A stretch of 64,000 nt of DNA from Podarcis raffonei. Taxonomy: Eukaryota; Chordata; Lepidosauria; Squamata; Lacertidae. The stretch spans positions 33,936,069 through 34,000,068 of the forward strand of contig NC_070607.1 in NCBI RefSeq assembly GCF_027172205.1. The letters run 5' to 3'. Below, piece by piece: positions 38,301-46,051 of the stretch; within the stretch, counting starts at the first letter, position 1; each line of letters starts with the position of its first letter. Below the pieces are notes generated by a model. The model made no database searches and had not been told where the DNA came from. It worked only from the letters and a program-made list of their open reading frames with translations. Position numbers and translations under genes: made by a program.

Positions 38301-41300
38301 TGGGGCAGAGTGATTTATTAGAACAGACTACCAGCAAGTCTCTTCCTGCCACTGCAGTCAGTTGTACAGAAGTACCTCAAAAATTAAAGTTGAAAATGTC
38401 AGCGCGGTACAAGTCTGACTTGCAAGCAAGTTCAAAGATGTTATCCTTTTACCTGTTCGCACATGCTGATGTGGCCGAGGGCTGGCAAACTACTTGATCA
38501 GGCCTAGCTTACAATACATAGTTAGCAAAGTAGCCACGTTCTGCTTTGCTATGTATTCTTACACAATACATAAGAAGTATCCTCATCTCCCCGCAAATCT
38601 CTACTTTTATGTCTCACTGATCATTACAATGCTTTCTAGCCAAATGCAAGAGCACCCTTTACACCAGGGGCTCTAAATTCAGTCCAAATATGGAGATGTG
38701 CGGATTAACAAATCACTTTACAGGCTCCTTGTGCTACTACTATGAGCCGGCAGCTAAACCAGCTTTGTGGAACTGATCCTTTGTACAAGAGGAGCAACTC
38801 AAATCACAAGTAATTTCTCATTCCCCTATTTCTACCTCTTCAGCATGTCCCAATAAGTTTTCAAGACTAGCAGCCCTATATTATCAAGAAACATGCAAGT
38901 TTAAAGCCAAAACAAACTCACCAATATCATTGGCAAAGGAAGCAGGATCAGATGCCCCAAGAGAAGCCTCAAATTCTTCCTGAAGACGATAAGCTCTTTG
39001 GAGCAAGGATTCAAGCTTATGAATGAATTCAGCACTAATGATATCCTGCAAAACAGAAGTTGCAGAGGGCAAATACATTCTGTCACCAATATTTTATGCA
39101 GCTCATGGAGATTCTGAGATGCACAAGGATCAACAAACCCGTTTTGGTTATTATTTATATCAAATATTTATACTCTGCCACATGCAAAAATCAGCAGGAC
39201 CTGAAAACATTACCTAGAACAGCAACTAATCTATGCTTATACCAAGAAGCTCACTTCAGAAAAACTAAAGGTGCAATCCTATATACATATACTTCAGATA
39301 CCCCACCCTGGAACTTCCGCATAAACATGTTTGCAACTGGGTACAAAAAGAGAATTTAAAGTATGTGCGGAATTCATGCCTTTCAGCAGCAAAATGCTTA
39401 GGGTTTCCATCACTGTGGACATATAAAGATCACTGTACAAATAACTGCCTTGTGAGGTTGGCCAGTTGTGCAAACTTTGTTCTTATCTGTGCCTCTACCC
39501 CACCTGTTTTCTCTAACCTTGGCCAGGGAGGAAAATAGCTGTCAAGCTATTCGGTGGGACAGTCCCTTATCCCAGCGCCACGCCCCGCTGCTGTCCCTTA
39601 TTGATGAGGCTTTGTTTGGCTGCTGGCTGGACTTTCTGCCTTTGGCTCGGAAGGGCTCAGAAGTCGAACATACCTGTGACCGGAAAATCCCTTATTTTGG
39701 TTGCTGATCCCTTATTTTCGAGGCTGCTGATCCCTTATTTTCAAATCTGTAAGTTGACAGCTATGGGGTGGAAGTCCATGGAGAAAGAACTATAAGCTAT
39801 GTCATCTGCCTCAGCAAGGTGGCTGCCAGTCTGCTGCTTCCCGTCTTCATGGGTCAGGAGTAAATTGCTTTTCTTGTGCTTCCACTTAGGTACAGGAGAT
39901 AGTGGGCAAACACCTCCCCAAATCCCAGGCCCAATTAAAGAAGCAAAGCGAAAGGCAGATTGGTAATTCAAGAGAATAGGCAAACACTTTAAAAGTTAAC
40001 TAACCAATGGAAGAGTGTCCAACCAATGTAGGCTCAGGGTGCAGCATTCTTAGATGGCCAAAGTAGGGGATAAAATAATATAGGGATCATCTTCTAATGT
40101 TATCCTATTAAGCCCATGCCAGTTCATCCTAGCCAGGATTTGCAATGAGATAATTTTGAGATAGCTTTGTGTAAGTTTTGATTTTAATAGTACTGTATTG
40201 GCCTGAATATAAGCCTCACTTTTTTCCAAATTCTGACCGTGAAAAGTTAAAGTGCAGCTTAAATTTGTGACCTTACAAAAATGGGCTTTTATGATATCGC
40301 TGCCGAAACAGACATACGGTAAAATGGAACGGGTTTGAGTGCCTGCAGAATTTTAAGGGAGCGGCTTATATTTGGGTATTTTTTCTTTCTTTCTTCCCCG
40401 CCCCCTTGAATTTTAAAGGTGCGGCTTATATTCGGGTGCAGCTTATATTCAGACCAATATGGTACTATGATATATTGAAAACTTTTGAAGGAAGAAAGAC
40501 ACTAAAGAAGAAATAGGTCACTGGGGACGCAGTTGCTCATATTGCAGGCATTCAAGAGGCTCACAGAGTTCTTCAGCATCATAAAAGTTGGAAGGGTCCC
40601 TGAGGATCATCTAGTCCAACCAACTGCAATGCAGGAATATGCAGCTGTCCTTTACAGGGATCAAACCTGCAATATTGGTGTTATCCAGGTTCTCTTGAAT
40701 AATTTTTGCTTCTTTGCTAGAAGCTGGAGTATACTTTGGAATTTTAACCAGAAACAGGGGAAACAAATTATCTGAAGGAACAGCAACTCATTTACTTACT
40801 TCTACACTTTCTTCTGCAATAGCATCACCTGCTCCAAGTTTGACGGCGCTACAGTTGGCTTCGTCTTCCGCTTGCCTGTTACGAAACGTCAGTGCCTGCT
40901 CCCATCGGCGAAGAGCTTCTTCAAATAGTTCCATTCCTGAAAGAAATGTTTACTAATGCAACAACCCTGTATCAGATTTTCAAATTGCCTTCCCTTGTAC
41001 CAGGTAGCAATGGCTCGACACTTGAACCTTTTGTAGAAAGGTGCCTGCCAAATAAATAAGTCCAATGTACTGGCACTCTAGCTGAGCAAGCCATGTACTT
41101 CATTGACTGATCAGGAGGAATGCTGCATTGTGAGAGGGGAATGGATTAGACCAGAGGTCAGCAAACATTTTCAGCAGGGCCGGTCCACTGCCCCTCAGAC
41201 CTTGTGGGGGCGCCAGACTATATTTTGAAGGGGGGGGGGGGAAATGAATGAATTCCTATGCCCCACAAATAACCCAGAGATGCATTTTAAATAAAAGGAC

Positions 41301-44300
41301 ACATTCTACTCATGTAAAAACACGATGATTCCCGGACCATCCACGGGCCGGATTTAGAAGGCAGCTGGGCTGGATGCGGCCCCCATGGATGAGACAGCTT
41401 TTGAGTCCTTCCAATTCAATTGTTCCAAGCGAAGCCACACATTCTTTTAATATTCAATAAGCAAGCATATTGTGAATACACGTAGCAACACTGTAGATGA
41501 GGAAGGTTTCATGTTTCTATTAGTTTCTAAAACTTTTGTTGTCTACAGAGACTACACACCACATGCTCTTTCTGTTCCTGATCCCTGCATGTGGCAGGCT
41601 TTGTGTTCATGCATTATCATTATCATTATTATTATTATTACTCCCTGCCCATCTGGCTGGGTTGCCCCAGCCAATCTGCTGCAGAACAGACAGATATGTT
41701 ATATGGCCTATAGAGGACTTAAGGCAACAAACAGATCACAATTTGCTAAATAAAAGTGTCATCATGCCCTTGAAAGAAAGTAACACTATTTTTGTAATAG
41801 CAAACAATCCTGAACTTAGAAACTTTTGAAAATAGCAGCAAGAAATGCTGCATCTAAGTAATCTGCTCACTTACCCATCAAGTATAAGTTTTCTGGAGTA
41901 GTTACTGGAACATTGACCAGCTTTATATCATCTTCATCTGCTTTGTCCCAGGAACTAGAATTGACACAAGCACAGCTAGGACAGGATGCGGCACTTTGGA
42001 CCTAATTTAAAGAAGATGTACAGGTGTCAGATTTGGGATGCTTAGCTCACATGGCTTTCTAGAAGGGCAGTCTTTCAGTTTGGGAATCATTTTTTTAAAA
42101 AAATCCACTAGATGTCCCCATAGTTTTGTGGGCAATTTGTATGACAATAGCATAGAGGTGTCCCTAGGTAAGAAACGTGCTAGACAAATAAGCCCAAGGG
42201 TTTTCAGGCTAGGTGACTTTAAGGTTCATTTTATACAGGAGGAAAAGCAAGGTGAGAGTCAGCATAAAAATGGCACACATTCTAGAGGAGCACTGATCCA
42301 GGAAGAGTGCCTCTTTCCTGCCCCTATGCAAGTCAATGGGGGGGAATCACTATTCAACAGCTTATCAGCAAACTACATGAAAATAATAAGATATGCTTAC
42401 CGAGGCCAAACTCTGCACTGAACCTGAATATTTACTGAAGAGGCCTCCATTTGCATTGATATAGGATTGAGAACCTTTTTCTTTGGCTGAACTCAATGAA
42501 AGTGTTAGATTTTGTCTGCTGCTGGAACAACTGGAACCTGAAGAGGAAGATAATACAATCAAAGCAACAGACCTATGCAGACTTACCTGGGAGTAACCCC
42601 CATTGAAGCAAGTGTCACTTGCATGACCGCAAAGGGTTTTCATTGAACAACAACTAACCAATTTTGTTGTATTCGAGCAATAACTTTTTAAGATTGGATA
42701 ACTCTTTCTTTTCCAGTAACTCTTAAAATTATCATTTTGAAAGTAATGTAACATTCTAGAATGCTATTAATGCTGTACAATGATTGTATAAGCTGTGAAT
42801 CACTAAGCTCTCATCTCATCTCTCATAAGCACGTGCACTTTGTAGTCAGCAAGGCTTGAGGATGGGAAAACAAAAAGGAAGGCTGCAGGCAGGTTTATGC
42901 TGGACCTGCTGCTGGGGGGAAAGGTGCTACACGTGTCCATCTCCTTGCAGACCAATCAGGGCTATGCTAAGCCTCCCAACTGTTTATTGTGGTTTAAAAA
43001 AATTATCTCTAAGCGATAAAGAGGCAGTTTAGGGATTTGTTAAGGAAAGAGTTGTGGTGCACACACACTGTTGCATGCATATAGTACATGTTTCAGTGGG
43101 AAACCAAGCTGAGGAACTTAAAAAACCAAAAACCTCTACCCCAGTCCCAAAATGCTTGCTTGGCAATAAGCCCCAATTTTTCCAACTTATTTCCATGTAC
43201 TTCTAAAGCTGGCCACTGCAAGTCTACATAGGCGTGCTCAGAAGTAAGCCCCACTGTGTTCAATGAGGCTTCCTTCCAGGTGTGTACATAATCTTGGCTT
43301 TCCTTAGACATCGTGTCACCTACCTTTCTCTGATGCAGGTGTTTTTATATAGTCTAACACGACGTGGCCTGGCTCCCATGGAGATACATTCCTGGTTTTC
43401 TTCCCACGCTTTCTTTTGAAGTGATGGGCAAGAAAAAGCACAGACACTGCACCCACTGCTGTTATTACAAATAACTTCTTGAGACCTGGGGAAACCTTAA
43501 CCTTAAAACACATATTTTAAAAAGTAAGTTATATCATATGTTCTACAGAAGGAGAAAAAATAATTCAGTTTTGATGCAATAGGTTTAAGTTAACATTTGA
43601 AATCTGAACACTACACCAATCAAAGAAACTCTGTGCAATTTATTGTGTATAAATCTTAAATAATTTCTGTAAAATATAACAACAACAACACACAATAGGC
43701 TAAAATTCTATACTTTTATGTTAACTTTGAGAAAGTGTGCGTTTGCATTTATTTTGACAGTTATATTGGATGCTGTATTTCTACATTTTGACCACAGACC
43801 TTCGGATTCCCACTGGCAAATCCAAAGGCCTAGAGAAAACTAGGTGAATGTCTTCTTTTGCTCCCAAACACTGATTCTTTTCAGGAATTTGAGCGGTAAG
43901 CTGATAATTACTGGAAGCAGAACTGGATGTGCCCAACATTAGCTATTTTTAGAACAAGGCATGCTCATTACAGCATTTGTTTAACTGCATTAGTCCTACT
44001 CTATAATTAATCATATTCTGTGTTTTGCTATGTAACCATTTAGAGACATTTCTAAAGGTTTCCACTTGTAGATGCACCTGGCATAATATGTAGCCTGGAA
44101 ACAACTAAGAATCAGTACACTGTGATGAACTTTATGAACAAATGTATTAGCATAGAGTTGGCAATCACATTATTTATTTGCACCAGACATAACACTATAG
44201 CCACTGCCGAATGTGTCGCCCACACACGCCTCATTATTTAAAAGAAAATAGCAGAATCCGATGTGATTTCTACTCTCCACTGATTTTTTGTCTTCCTCAA

Positions 44301-46051
44301 TTGATCTAAGGATACAGGAGTAGTCGTGGCGCCTTCTCCCAACCAACAGGTGCCCAGGGAAAACGGGTACCTGGGGTGTGGCCACCAGAGGACTGGGCAT
44401 GGTTTCTATTAGTTCAGCAGCAGGCAATCTGCTGTACTTGTGCAGATCCTCAACACAAGCAAAGTGTGCTGCTCAAGACAGTGAATTTCCAACCCTTTCA
44501 GTAGTTTTCCTGTGTGCAACACAGACATTCTCACAAAGCATTCTGTGGCTACATGTGGTTTGCCTGTTACCGGACAAATGTCACTATGCTTGCATTATAT
44601 ACAAGTTCTATCTGCACAAGGAGGGCACAAGGAGAAGGGGACGACAGAGGACGAGATGGTTGGACAGTGTTCTCGAAGCTACGAACATGAGTTTGACCAA
44701 ACTGTGGGAGGCAGTGGAAGACAGGAGTGCCTGGCATGCTCTGGTCCATGGGGTCACGAAGAGTCGGACACGACTGAACAACAACAATCTGCACAAAATG
44801 ACCCTCTGGATCACACTCCTAATATGTGTTTCTCAATATACAAACTTTCAGGCTCTCTGTTCATATTGTATAGAGATACATTATACATTCAGGTTTTTTC
44901 CTAGTTGATGGAACTAGTAGAGGTTTTTTGTCATTGAGACAAATGATACAGCAGTCTTTCCTCTTCTGGAGTGGAGCACATTGACATCAAGGTAACAAAA
45001 CTCAGTCCAACACTGTCTATTTCTGTTCTGTTGCTTTTCACCACTCCACCTCCTCTTATAGTGCAGCAGCTTTTCTGGCAGTCGGGGTTCCACCCTACCC
45101 TGCTTTAGAAACAGATGTTGTATGTCCTATCCACCACCACCCACAGTAAAAGCCTGCTCTAGATTATTTCTGTCTTCCTGATTCTGCAGATCATGCTAAA
45201 TATTGGAAGTATCAACACTCTGTAAATGCTCATCTCGTAAATTGGGACAAAACTGACAGCAACATGATTAAATTTGTAGAAATCTTAAAAAACAAAATAC
45301 TGTCTGAAGCCTTCTGTGACTTGCATTAGCAAGAAAACATACACATAGGGTGTGGTTATTTGCAAGATATTCTTAAGAGGTAGTCCCTATTTTATAATTA
45401 TTAAAACTGCCAACACAGGGTGGTATCTGACTAAACTGTACTACAAGAGACCTGCTGAAATAAAGCAATTAAAATTAGTTGCTGCTAACTTCTCTCCTGT
45501 GATTTCAACAGGTCTGCTCTGTATATGACTTAGCTGTATACTACCCATATTACTCTTAAGGGTTTTTTGTTTATTCATATCAGTGAGCTCAATAAAAAAC
45601 TTTACACTGAAAGGCAGAAAATAATTAGAAACTGGCTAGACAATACATCAAATAATGCACTTTGACGCAAAACAGAAAAAACAAGATAGGCAGTACTGGT
45701 TGTAATCACTCTACAATTGAGATGTATGGCACTGCAAAGGCTTCACTGCAGCCTCTGCAGTCCAGTACATGTAACAGAATGAAATCTACTGGAATCCACA
45801 GCAATATTTTTTTTTAATGCTACGTTCAACAATAATTTTATATAAACCATCTTAACCAAATACGTATTACATAAAAGCACATTATATAAAACACTGTTAG
45901 ATGTTAGCTTCAAAAAGCACTACAAGCTAAAATAAAGAAATGCAAGGGTTACCTGGGTTAGGGAAGAATACCAGGAAAGAGGAAGATCAAATACTCTTAA
46001 AGCTGCTGTCTTCAAAGATAAACGTGTCTCACTAGTAGCGTCTTCTGACAT
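14272..46051 (-). CDS. MIGA1: MIGA1 (mitoguardin 1), complete coding region in 15 exons
   Basis: Mitoguardin 1 is a mitochondrial outer-membrane protein that promotes fusion, works with the phospholipase PLD6/MitoPLD, and belongs to a family linked to ER-mitochondria contact and lipid transfer (known of the family). Fifteen minus-strand exons were placed from splice sites and similarity to remembered human MIGA1. They total 1,806 nt, 601 codons plus stop, and every phase matches across introns. Human MIGA1 from the equivalent methionine is about 600 residues. Visible parts are one hydrophobic segment at residues 43-58 followed by a basic stretch (KRKRGKK), a serine-rich region at about 93-110, a possible phospho-FFAT motif SFVSAAE at 295-301, and a conserved C-terminal domain at about 302-601. 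The ATG at 46051 has G at -3, and an in-frame TGA lies 24 bases upstream, so it is the first usable start in its exon. The human N-terminal extension cannot come from this exon. Confidence 0.96.
14666..14782 (-). CDS. MIGA1: MIGA1 coding exon 14
   Basis: 117 nt encoding VPDGFFAHFYAICEHISPVL, then AWGFLGPRNSLYELCNFFK. Acceptor TCTCCAG|GTTCCT; donor TTCAAG|GTATGC. Phase 0 at both ends. Confidence 0.96.
14925..15012. mobile_element. Palindromic hAT-like MITE, diverged copy
   Basis: CCTTCAGATGTTGCTGGAAC, then ATAACTCCCAACCATTCC, then TGGCTAGCAGTTGGGAATCC. Same family as 29413 and 2831; the right arm is diverged. Lies in the MIGA1 intron between exons 13 and 14. Confidence 0.55.
15854..15907 (-). 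CDS. MIGA1: MIGA1 coding exon 13 (54-nt exon)
   Basis: An 18-codon exon, AVASSCWSVLKQKKQQMK, one residue different from remembered human (K for R). Acceptor CTGACTTAG|GCTGTG; donor ATGAAG|GTAAGC. Phase 0 at both ends, so skipping it would keep the frame. Confidence 0.95.
15935..16175. repeat. GGGTTGTAYCCAA-bounded repeat, copy 1
   Basis: Begins AGGGTTGTACCCAACACT, with TGCACAATGAGACTTCAC, TCTCAGAATCTGCTCTGG and GTGGGATTGGGG inside. The same blocks occur at 53112 and 63215, in one orientation or the other. It begins about 30 bp upstream of MIGA1 exon 13, so it sits very near the acceptor. Confidence 0.6.
18738..19100 (-). mobile_element. BovB (RTE-clade) LINE, 3' end
   Basis: The minus strand translates to LKLRLQYFGYLMRREDSLEK through RRRGRQRTRWLDSVLEATSM and ends AWHALVHGVTKSRTRLND stop, the characteristic C terminus of the BovB/RTE reverse transcriptase polyprotein. 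It is followed by the short 3' end ACACGACTAAACGACTAAAC. The 117-codon frame is open, but about 90% of the element is missing, as in ordinary 5' truncation. Confidence 0.93.
19231..19476 (-). mobile_element. CORE-SINE (MIR-like) with tRNA head
   Basis: On the minus strand: GTGTAGTGGTTAAGAGCAGT (A box), GTGAACCGGGTTTGCTTCCC (B-box position), then CTGGGTGACCTTGGGCTAGT, the conserved CORE segment of MIR-type SINEs, then an L2-like tail ATATCAAATCCTCTTC. Old but recognisable. Confidence 0.75.
20289..20424. mobile_element. 136-bp hairpin hAT-like MITE with 8-bp target duplication
   Basis: CAGGCACCCCCAAACTCGGC at one end and GCCGAGTTTGGGGATGCCTG at the other. The arms pair almost along their length through GGGACTACAACTCCCATCAT and ATGATAGGAGTTGTAGTCCC, with a centre of about 20 bp. 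Flanks GGATAGAG and GGATAGAA match at 7 of 8. In the MIGA1 intron between exons 12 and 13. Confidence 0.85.
20790..20924 (-). CDS. MIGA1: MIGA1 coding exon 12
   Basis: 135 nt encoding VKHLNFYDVVLDFVLMDSFE, then DLENPPMSIQNVVNNNWLN and SSFKET. This is the most conserved part of the mitoguardin C-terminal domain. Acceptor CTCTGCAG|GTGAAA; donor AAACT|GTAAGT. Phase 0 at both ends. Confidence 0.96.
21194..21292 (-). CDS. MIGA1: MIGA1 coding exon 11
   Basis: 99 nt encoding NPKKFEEVFDEMISFLEQSD then HWANTEMELAAWG. Human has R where this copy has W in the final AAxG. Acceptor CACCCACAG|AACCCA; donor GGGGA|GTAAGT. Phase 0 at both ends. Confidence 0.95.
21711..21787. repeat. 80-bp near-palindromic repeat, copy
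   Basis: ATGTCTACTGAGAAGTAAGT then TTCAATGGGGTTTATTCTCA and GTGGCATTAGGATTATAGCC. One of the clearest copies of the ACTTACTTCTGAGTA / CAATGGGGCTTACTCCCAGG family. Confidence 0.7.
21851..21937 (-). CDS. MIGA1: MIGA1 coding exon 10
   Basis: 87 nt encoding VIFSNAANRIFLAESGRKIL then CALIMRARK, matching human VILSESANRIFLAESGRKIL. Phase 0 at both ends. Acceptor CATTACAG|GTAATC; donor AGAAAG|GTAAAC. Confidence 0.95.
22000..22085. repeat. LINE 3'-tail-like fragment
   Basis: TAATAAAATTTTGTACCCCG followed by CCAATCTGACTGGGTTACCC and CACTCTGGGTGGCTTACAAC. A shorter related piece lies at 41600-41690. Probably the 3' tail of a CR1/L2-type LINE; the assignment is tentative. Confidence 0.5.
22859..22931 (-). 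CDS. MIGA1: MIGA1 coding exon 9
   Basis: 73 nt encoding TDTLECLGDSDFLAKLHCIR QAFQ, close to human EMLECLGDSDFLAKLHCIRQ. Acceptor GTAAATAG|GACTGA; donor TTTCAG|GTAAAT, phase 0. Confidence 0.95.
23088..23206 (-). CDS. MIGA1: MIGA1 coding exon 8
   Basis: 119 nt encoding LAEHKESRNSYNLDSLCHCP then LYEEAMHLAEEGKIYSRVLR. It matches human SLCHCPFYEEAMHLVEEGKI. A longer open frame on the same strand is out of phase and should be ignored. Acceptor CTTCTAG|CTTGCA; donor TTACG|GTACTA, a weaker donor; exits in phase 2. Confidence 0.94.
24187..24428. mobile_element. CAGTGGTACC MITE, subfamily B, copy 1
   Basis: TIRs CAGTGGTACCTCGGGTTAAG and the inverse ACCCGAGGTACCACTG with TA on both sides. 242 bp. Arms carry TTCTTAACCTGAA words; the centre is GC-richer with CTGCTGCTGCCACGCTGC. 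The step AAGCGTATGTAACCCG is repeated once. Confidence 0.88.
24732..24870. repeat. 31-bp minisatellite, about 4.5 units
   Basis: Units start CCCTCTGCTGCCACAGGGAA, CCCTCTACTGCTTCGGGGAA, CCCTTTGCCGCTGTGGGGAG and CCCTCTGCCACAGCGGGGAG, each about 30-31 bp, ending with a partial CCCTCCGCTGCTGCAG. The units differ from one another. In the MIGA1 intron between exons 7 and 8. Confidence 0.75.
25250..25335. repeat. 80-bp near-palindromic repeat, copy
   Basis: CTGAAATCCTAAGCATGTTC ... ATGAACTGAAGTTACTTCCC ... GTTAAGGATTGTGATC: inverted CCTAAGCATG / AAGGATTG ends around a diverged centre. Confidence 0.5.
26234..26334 (-). CDS. MIGA1: MIGA1 coding exon 7 (possible phospho-FFAT motif)
   Basis: 101 nt, residues 268-301, from DKDTDITVKDN to GSTDSFVSAAE. 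The end reads SFVSAAE: F at motif position 2, S at 4, A at 5 and E at 7. That pattern fits a phosphorylation-dependent FFAT motif for binding VAP proteins on the ER (inference from the pattern). Acceptor TTTATAAG|ATAAAG; donor GAG|GTATGT, phase 0. Confidence 0.93.
26751..26770. repeat. (AC)n microsatellite
   Basis: Ten uninterrupted AC units in the MIGA1 12.6-kb intron, about 400 bp upstream of exon 7 in the direction of transcription. Confidence 0.95.
27157..27330. mobile_element. CAGYGGTACC MITE, subfamily C, truncated
   Basis: CAGCGGTACCTTGGTTCTCA then AATCCATTCCGGGAGTCTGT, CGATTGGCTGCAGGAGCTTC and TTCAGCTTCTGAAAAAACGT. The left TIR after TA is present; the right TIR was not found, so the element is cut short. 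Confidence 0.65.
28457..28597 (+). mobile_element. BovB (RTE) LINE 3'-end fragment
   Basis: ATGGTTGGACAGTGTTCTCG to AAGAGTCGGACACGACTAAG ending in an AAC run. It matches the 3' part of the copy at 18738 and the copy at 44618. About 140 bp; 5' truncated. The AAC run is the 3' end of the insertion. Confidence 0.9.
29413..29535. mobile_element. Palindromic hAT-like MITE
   Basis: GAGGAACCTTTGGTCCTCCA, GATGTTGCTGGTCTACAACT, then GGCTGGGGTTGATGGGAACT and CCAACAACATCTGGAGCGC. Inverted arms; same family as 2831 and 14925. Confidence 0.7.
30655..30740. repeat. Partial palindromic hAT-like MITE
   Basis: GATGGGGATTCTGGGCTCTG, then CTCCCATCAGCCACCATGGC and AATGATGAGTTGGAGTCCAG. Single-arm remnant of the same family as 29413. 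Confidence 0.45.
32286..32326. repeat. (TTTA)n microsatellite
   Basis: About ten uninterrupted TTTA units in the MIGA1 12.6-kb intron. Confidence 0.95.
33897..33921. repeat. (CATT)n microsatellite
   Basis: Six CATT units between two copies of the word ACATAAATACATT or ATAAATACAT. Confidence 0.9.
35394..35635. mobile_element. CAGTGGTACC MITE, subfamily B, copy 2 (reverse orientation)
   Basis: Full-length, 242 bp, with CAGTGGTACCTCAGGTTACA and AACCTGAGGTACCACTG ends and TA on each side. It is in the opposite orientation to the copies at 24187 and 36716. Centre has GTGCTCCGACAGTGCGGC. Confidence 0.88.
36716..36941. mobile_element. CAGTGGTACC MITE, subfamily B, copy 3
   Basis: 226 bp; ends CAGTGGTACCTCAGGTTAAG and CCCGAGGTACCACTG with TA flanks. 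It lacks one AAGCGTATGTAACCCG step present in the 24187 copy, which explains most of the length difference. Confidence 0.88.
37030..37200 (-). mobile_element. MIR/L2-like CORE element
   Basis: The plus strand reads CCCTGGTAGGTAGGCCAATA, ATTTTGCAGAGGGGGACTGA, then CTTCAGGCCACATAGAGAGT and GAGCTGGGAGCCAGAAGTCT. This is the reverse complement of the MIR CORE and tail order. Very old; boundaries approximate. Confidence 0.6.
38030..38210 (+). mobile_element. tRNA-type SINE (CAGTGGTAGAGC head), copy 3
   Basis: GCCATAGCGGTAGAGCATCA (A box), AGAAGGTCCTTAGTACACAT (B-box position), CCTGAGACCAGGGACTAA, CAGTCAGTGCAGACAGCAAT and GATGGACCAACTGTGTAACT. Diverged. Confidence 0.65.
38922..39045 (-). CDS. MIGA1: MIGA1 coding exon 6
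   Basis: 124 nt. It encodes DIISAEFIHKLESLLQRAYR, then LQEEFEASLGASDPASFANDI; the residues are mostly identical to human. Acceptor TTTTGCAG|GATATC; donor ATTG|GTGAGT, phase 1. It is followed by the largest intron of the gene, about 12.6 kb. Confidence 0.95.
39537..39762. mobile_element. MITE with GCTGTCAA ends and TA flanks
   Basis: TA|GCTGTCAAGCTATTC at the left and GTAAGTTGACAGC|TA at the right. The inside repeats CCCTTATTTT three times and contains a GC-rich block (CCAGCGCCACGCCCCGCTGC). No coding capacity. Confidence 0.55.
40193..40462. mobile_element. MITE with CTGTATTGGCCTGAATATAA ends and TA flanks
   Basis: Left end CTGTATTGGCCTGAATATAA, right end CTTATATTCAGACCAATATG; inverted repeats match at most positions. 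TA flanks at 40191 and 40463. The right arm repeats GCGGCTTATATTYGGGT. Confidence 0.7.
40560..40695 (-). mobile_element. CR1-like LINE 3' end
   Basis: AGTTGGAAGGGTCCCTGAGG then ATCATCTAGTCCAACC, the reverse complement of the CR1 3' signature GGTTGGACTAGATGA..CCTTCCAAC. It continues ACTGCAATGCAGGAATATGC. Confidence 0.65.
40800..40936 (-). CDS. MIGA1: MIGA1 coding exon 5
   Basis: 137 nt encoding GMELFEEALRRWEQALTFRN followed by RQAEDEANCSAVKLGAGD and AIAEESVE, a helical TPR-like stretch very close to human. Acceptor TCTTTCAG|GAATGG; donor TAGAA|GTAAGT, phase 0. Confidence 0.96.
41152..41387. mobile_element. hAT-like nonautonomous DNA element, copy 2
   Basis: CAGAGGTCAGCAAACATTTT at the left; body GGCCGGTCCACTGCCCCTCA, a G-run at about 41229, then ATTTTAAATAAAAGGACACA. 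Flanking GATTAGAC and GATGAGAC (7 of 8) suggest an 8-bp target duplication. Reverse orientation to the copy at 1095. Confidence 0.7.
41600..41690. repeat. (ATT)n run and LINE-tail-like fragment
   Basis: Five ATT units, then CTGCCCATCTGGCTGGGTTG and CCCCAGCCAATCTGC, similar to the piece at 22000. Confidence 0.5.
41875..42001 (-). CDS. MIGA1: MIGA1 coding exon 4
   Basis: 127 nt. It begins VQSAASCPSCACVNSSSWDK and ends PVTTPENLYLM plus one base. The SxxSCxxC cysteines and the acidic KADEDDIKLVN stretch are conserved with human. Acceptor AATTAG|GTCC; donor ATGG|GTAAGT, phase 1. Confidence 0.95.
42401..42537 (-). CDS. MIGA1: MIGA1 coding exon 3 (serine-rich linker)
   Basis: 137 nt encoding GSSCSSSRQNLTLSLSS and ANGGLFSKYSGSVQSLAS, nearly identical to the human exon. 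The acceptor follows a strong pyrimidine tract (TCTTCCTCTTCAG). The donor is CTCG|GTAAGC, phase 0. Confidence 0.95.
42571..42625. repeat. 80-bp near-palindromic repeat, half copy
   Basis: ACCTATGCAGACTTACCTGG GAGTAACCCCCATTGAAG, starting about 35 bp upstream of MIGA1 exon 3, so it flanks the acceptor's branch-point region. Confidence 0.6.
43221..43300. repeat. 80-bp near-palindromic repeat, copy
   Basis: CTACATAGGCGTGCTCAGAA GTAAGCCCCACTGTG then TTCAATGAGGCTTCCTTCCA GGTGTGTACATAATC. Lies just downstream of MIGA1 exon 2 (starting about 25 bp past its donor). Confidence 0.7.
43324..43501 (-). CDS. MIGA1: MIGA1 coding exon 2 (transmembrane segment)
   Basis: 178 nt, residues 34 to 93 (shared codon). 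It encodes KKLFVITAVGAVSVLFLAHH, the hydrophobic membrane anchor, followed by the basic run KRKRGKK, which is typical of the cytosolic side of an outer-membrane anchor. Acceptor TTTTAAG|GTTAAG; donor AAAG|GTAGGT; exits in phase 1. Confidence 0.95.
44618..44787 (+). mobile_element. BovB (RTE) LINE 3'-end fragment
   Basis: GGAGGGCACAAGGAGAAGGG GACGACAGAGG through TCTCGAAGCTACGAACATGA to GGTCACGAAGAGTCGGACAC and an AAC run. It translates RRRGRQRTRWLDSVLEATNM. About 170 bp, 5' truncated. In the MIGA1 intron between exons 1 and 2. Confidence 0.93.
45953..46051 (-). CDS. MIGA1: MIGA1 coding exon 1 (start codon)
   Basis: Residues 1-33, beginning MSEDATSETR and ending SSLTQ, close to human MSEETVSESQ..SLSQ. 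The donor is CAG|GTAACC in phase 0. The 5' side of the exon probably extends to 46085, where minus-strand GTTTTGACTTAG makes a plausible acceptor, so about 34 nt of 5' UTR precede the ATG and the true first exon lies further upstream. Confidence 0.93.

Larger units (their letters stand above)
26335..38921 (-). other. MIGA1: MIGA1 intron between coding exons 6 and 7 (about 12.6 kb)
   Basis: The largest intron of the gene, bounded by ATTG|GTGAGT and TATAAG|ATAAAG. It holds MITEs at 27157, 35394 and 36716, a BovB piece at 28457, an hAT-like palindrome at 29413, microsatellites, a CORE/MIR-like piece at about 37,030 and a tRNA-type SINE at about 38,030. Open frames at 27651-28112 and 28844-29290 match nothing known and look like chance. 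I recognise no repeat family in about 31,190-32,280 or 32,340-33,890. Confidence 0.85.

Noticed and set aside
44378-44908. 176-codon plus-strand open frame
   Set aside because: Its middle is a BovB fragment (RRRGRQRTRWLDSVLEA..); the outer parts match nothing. It is an accident of the LINE insertion.
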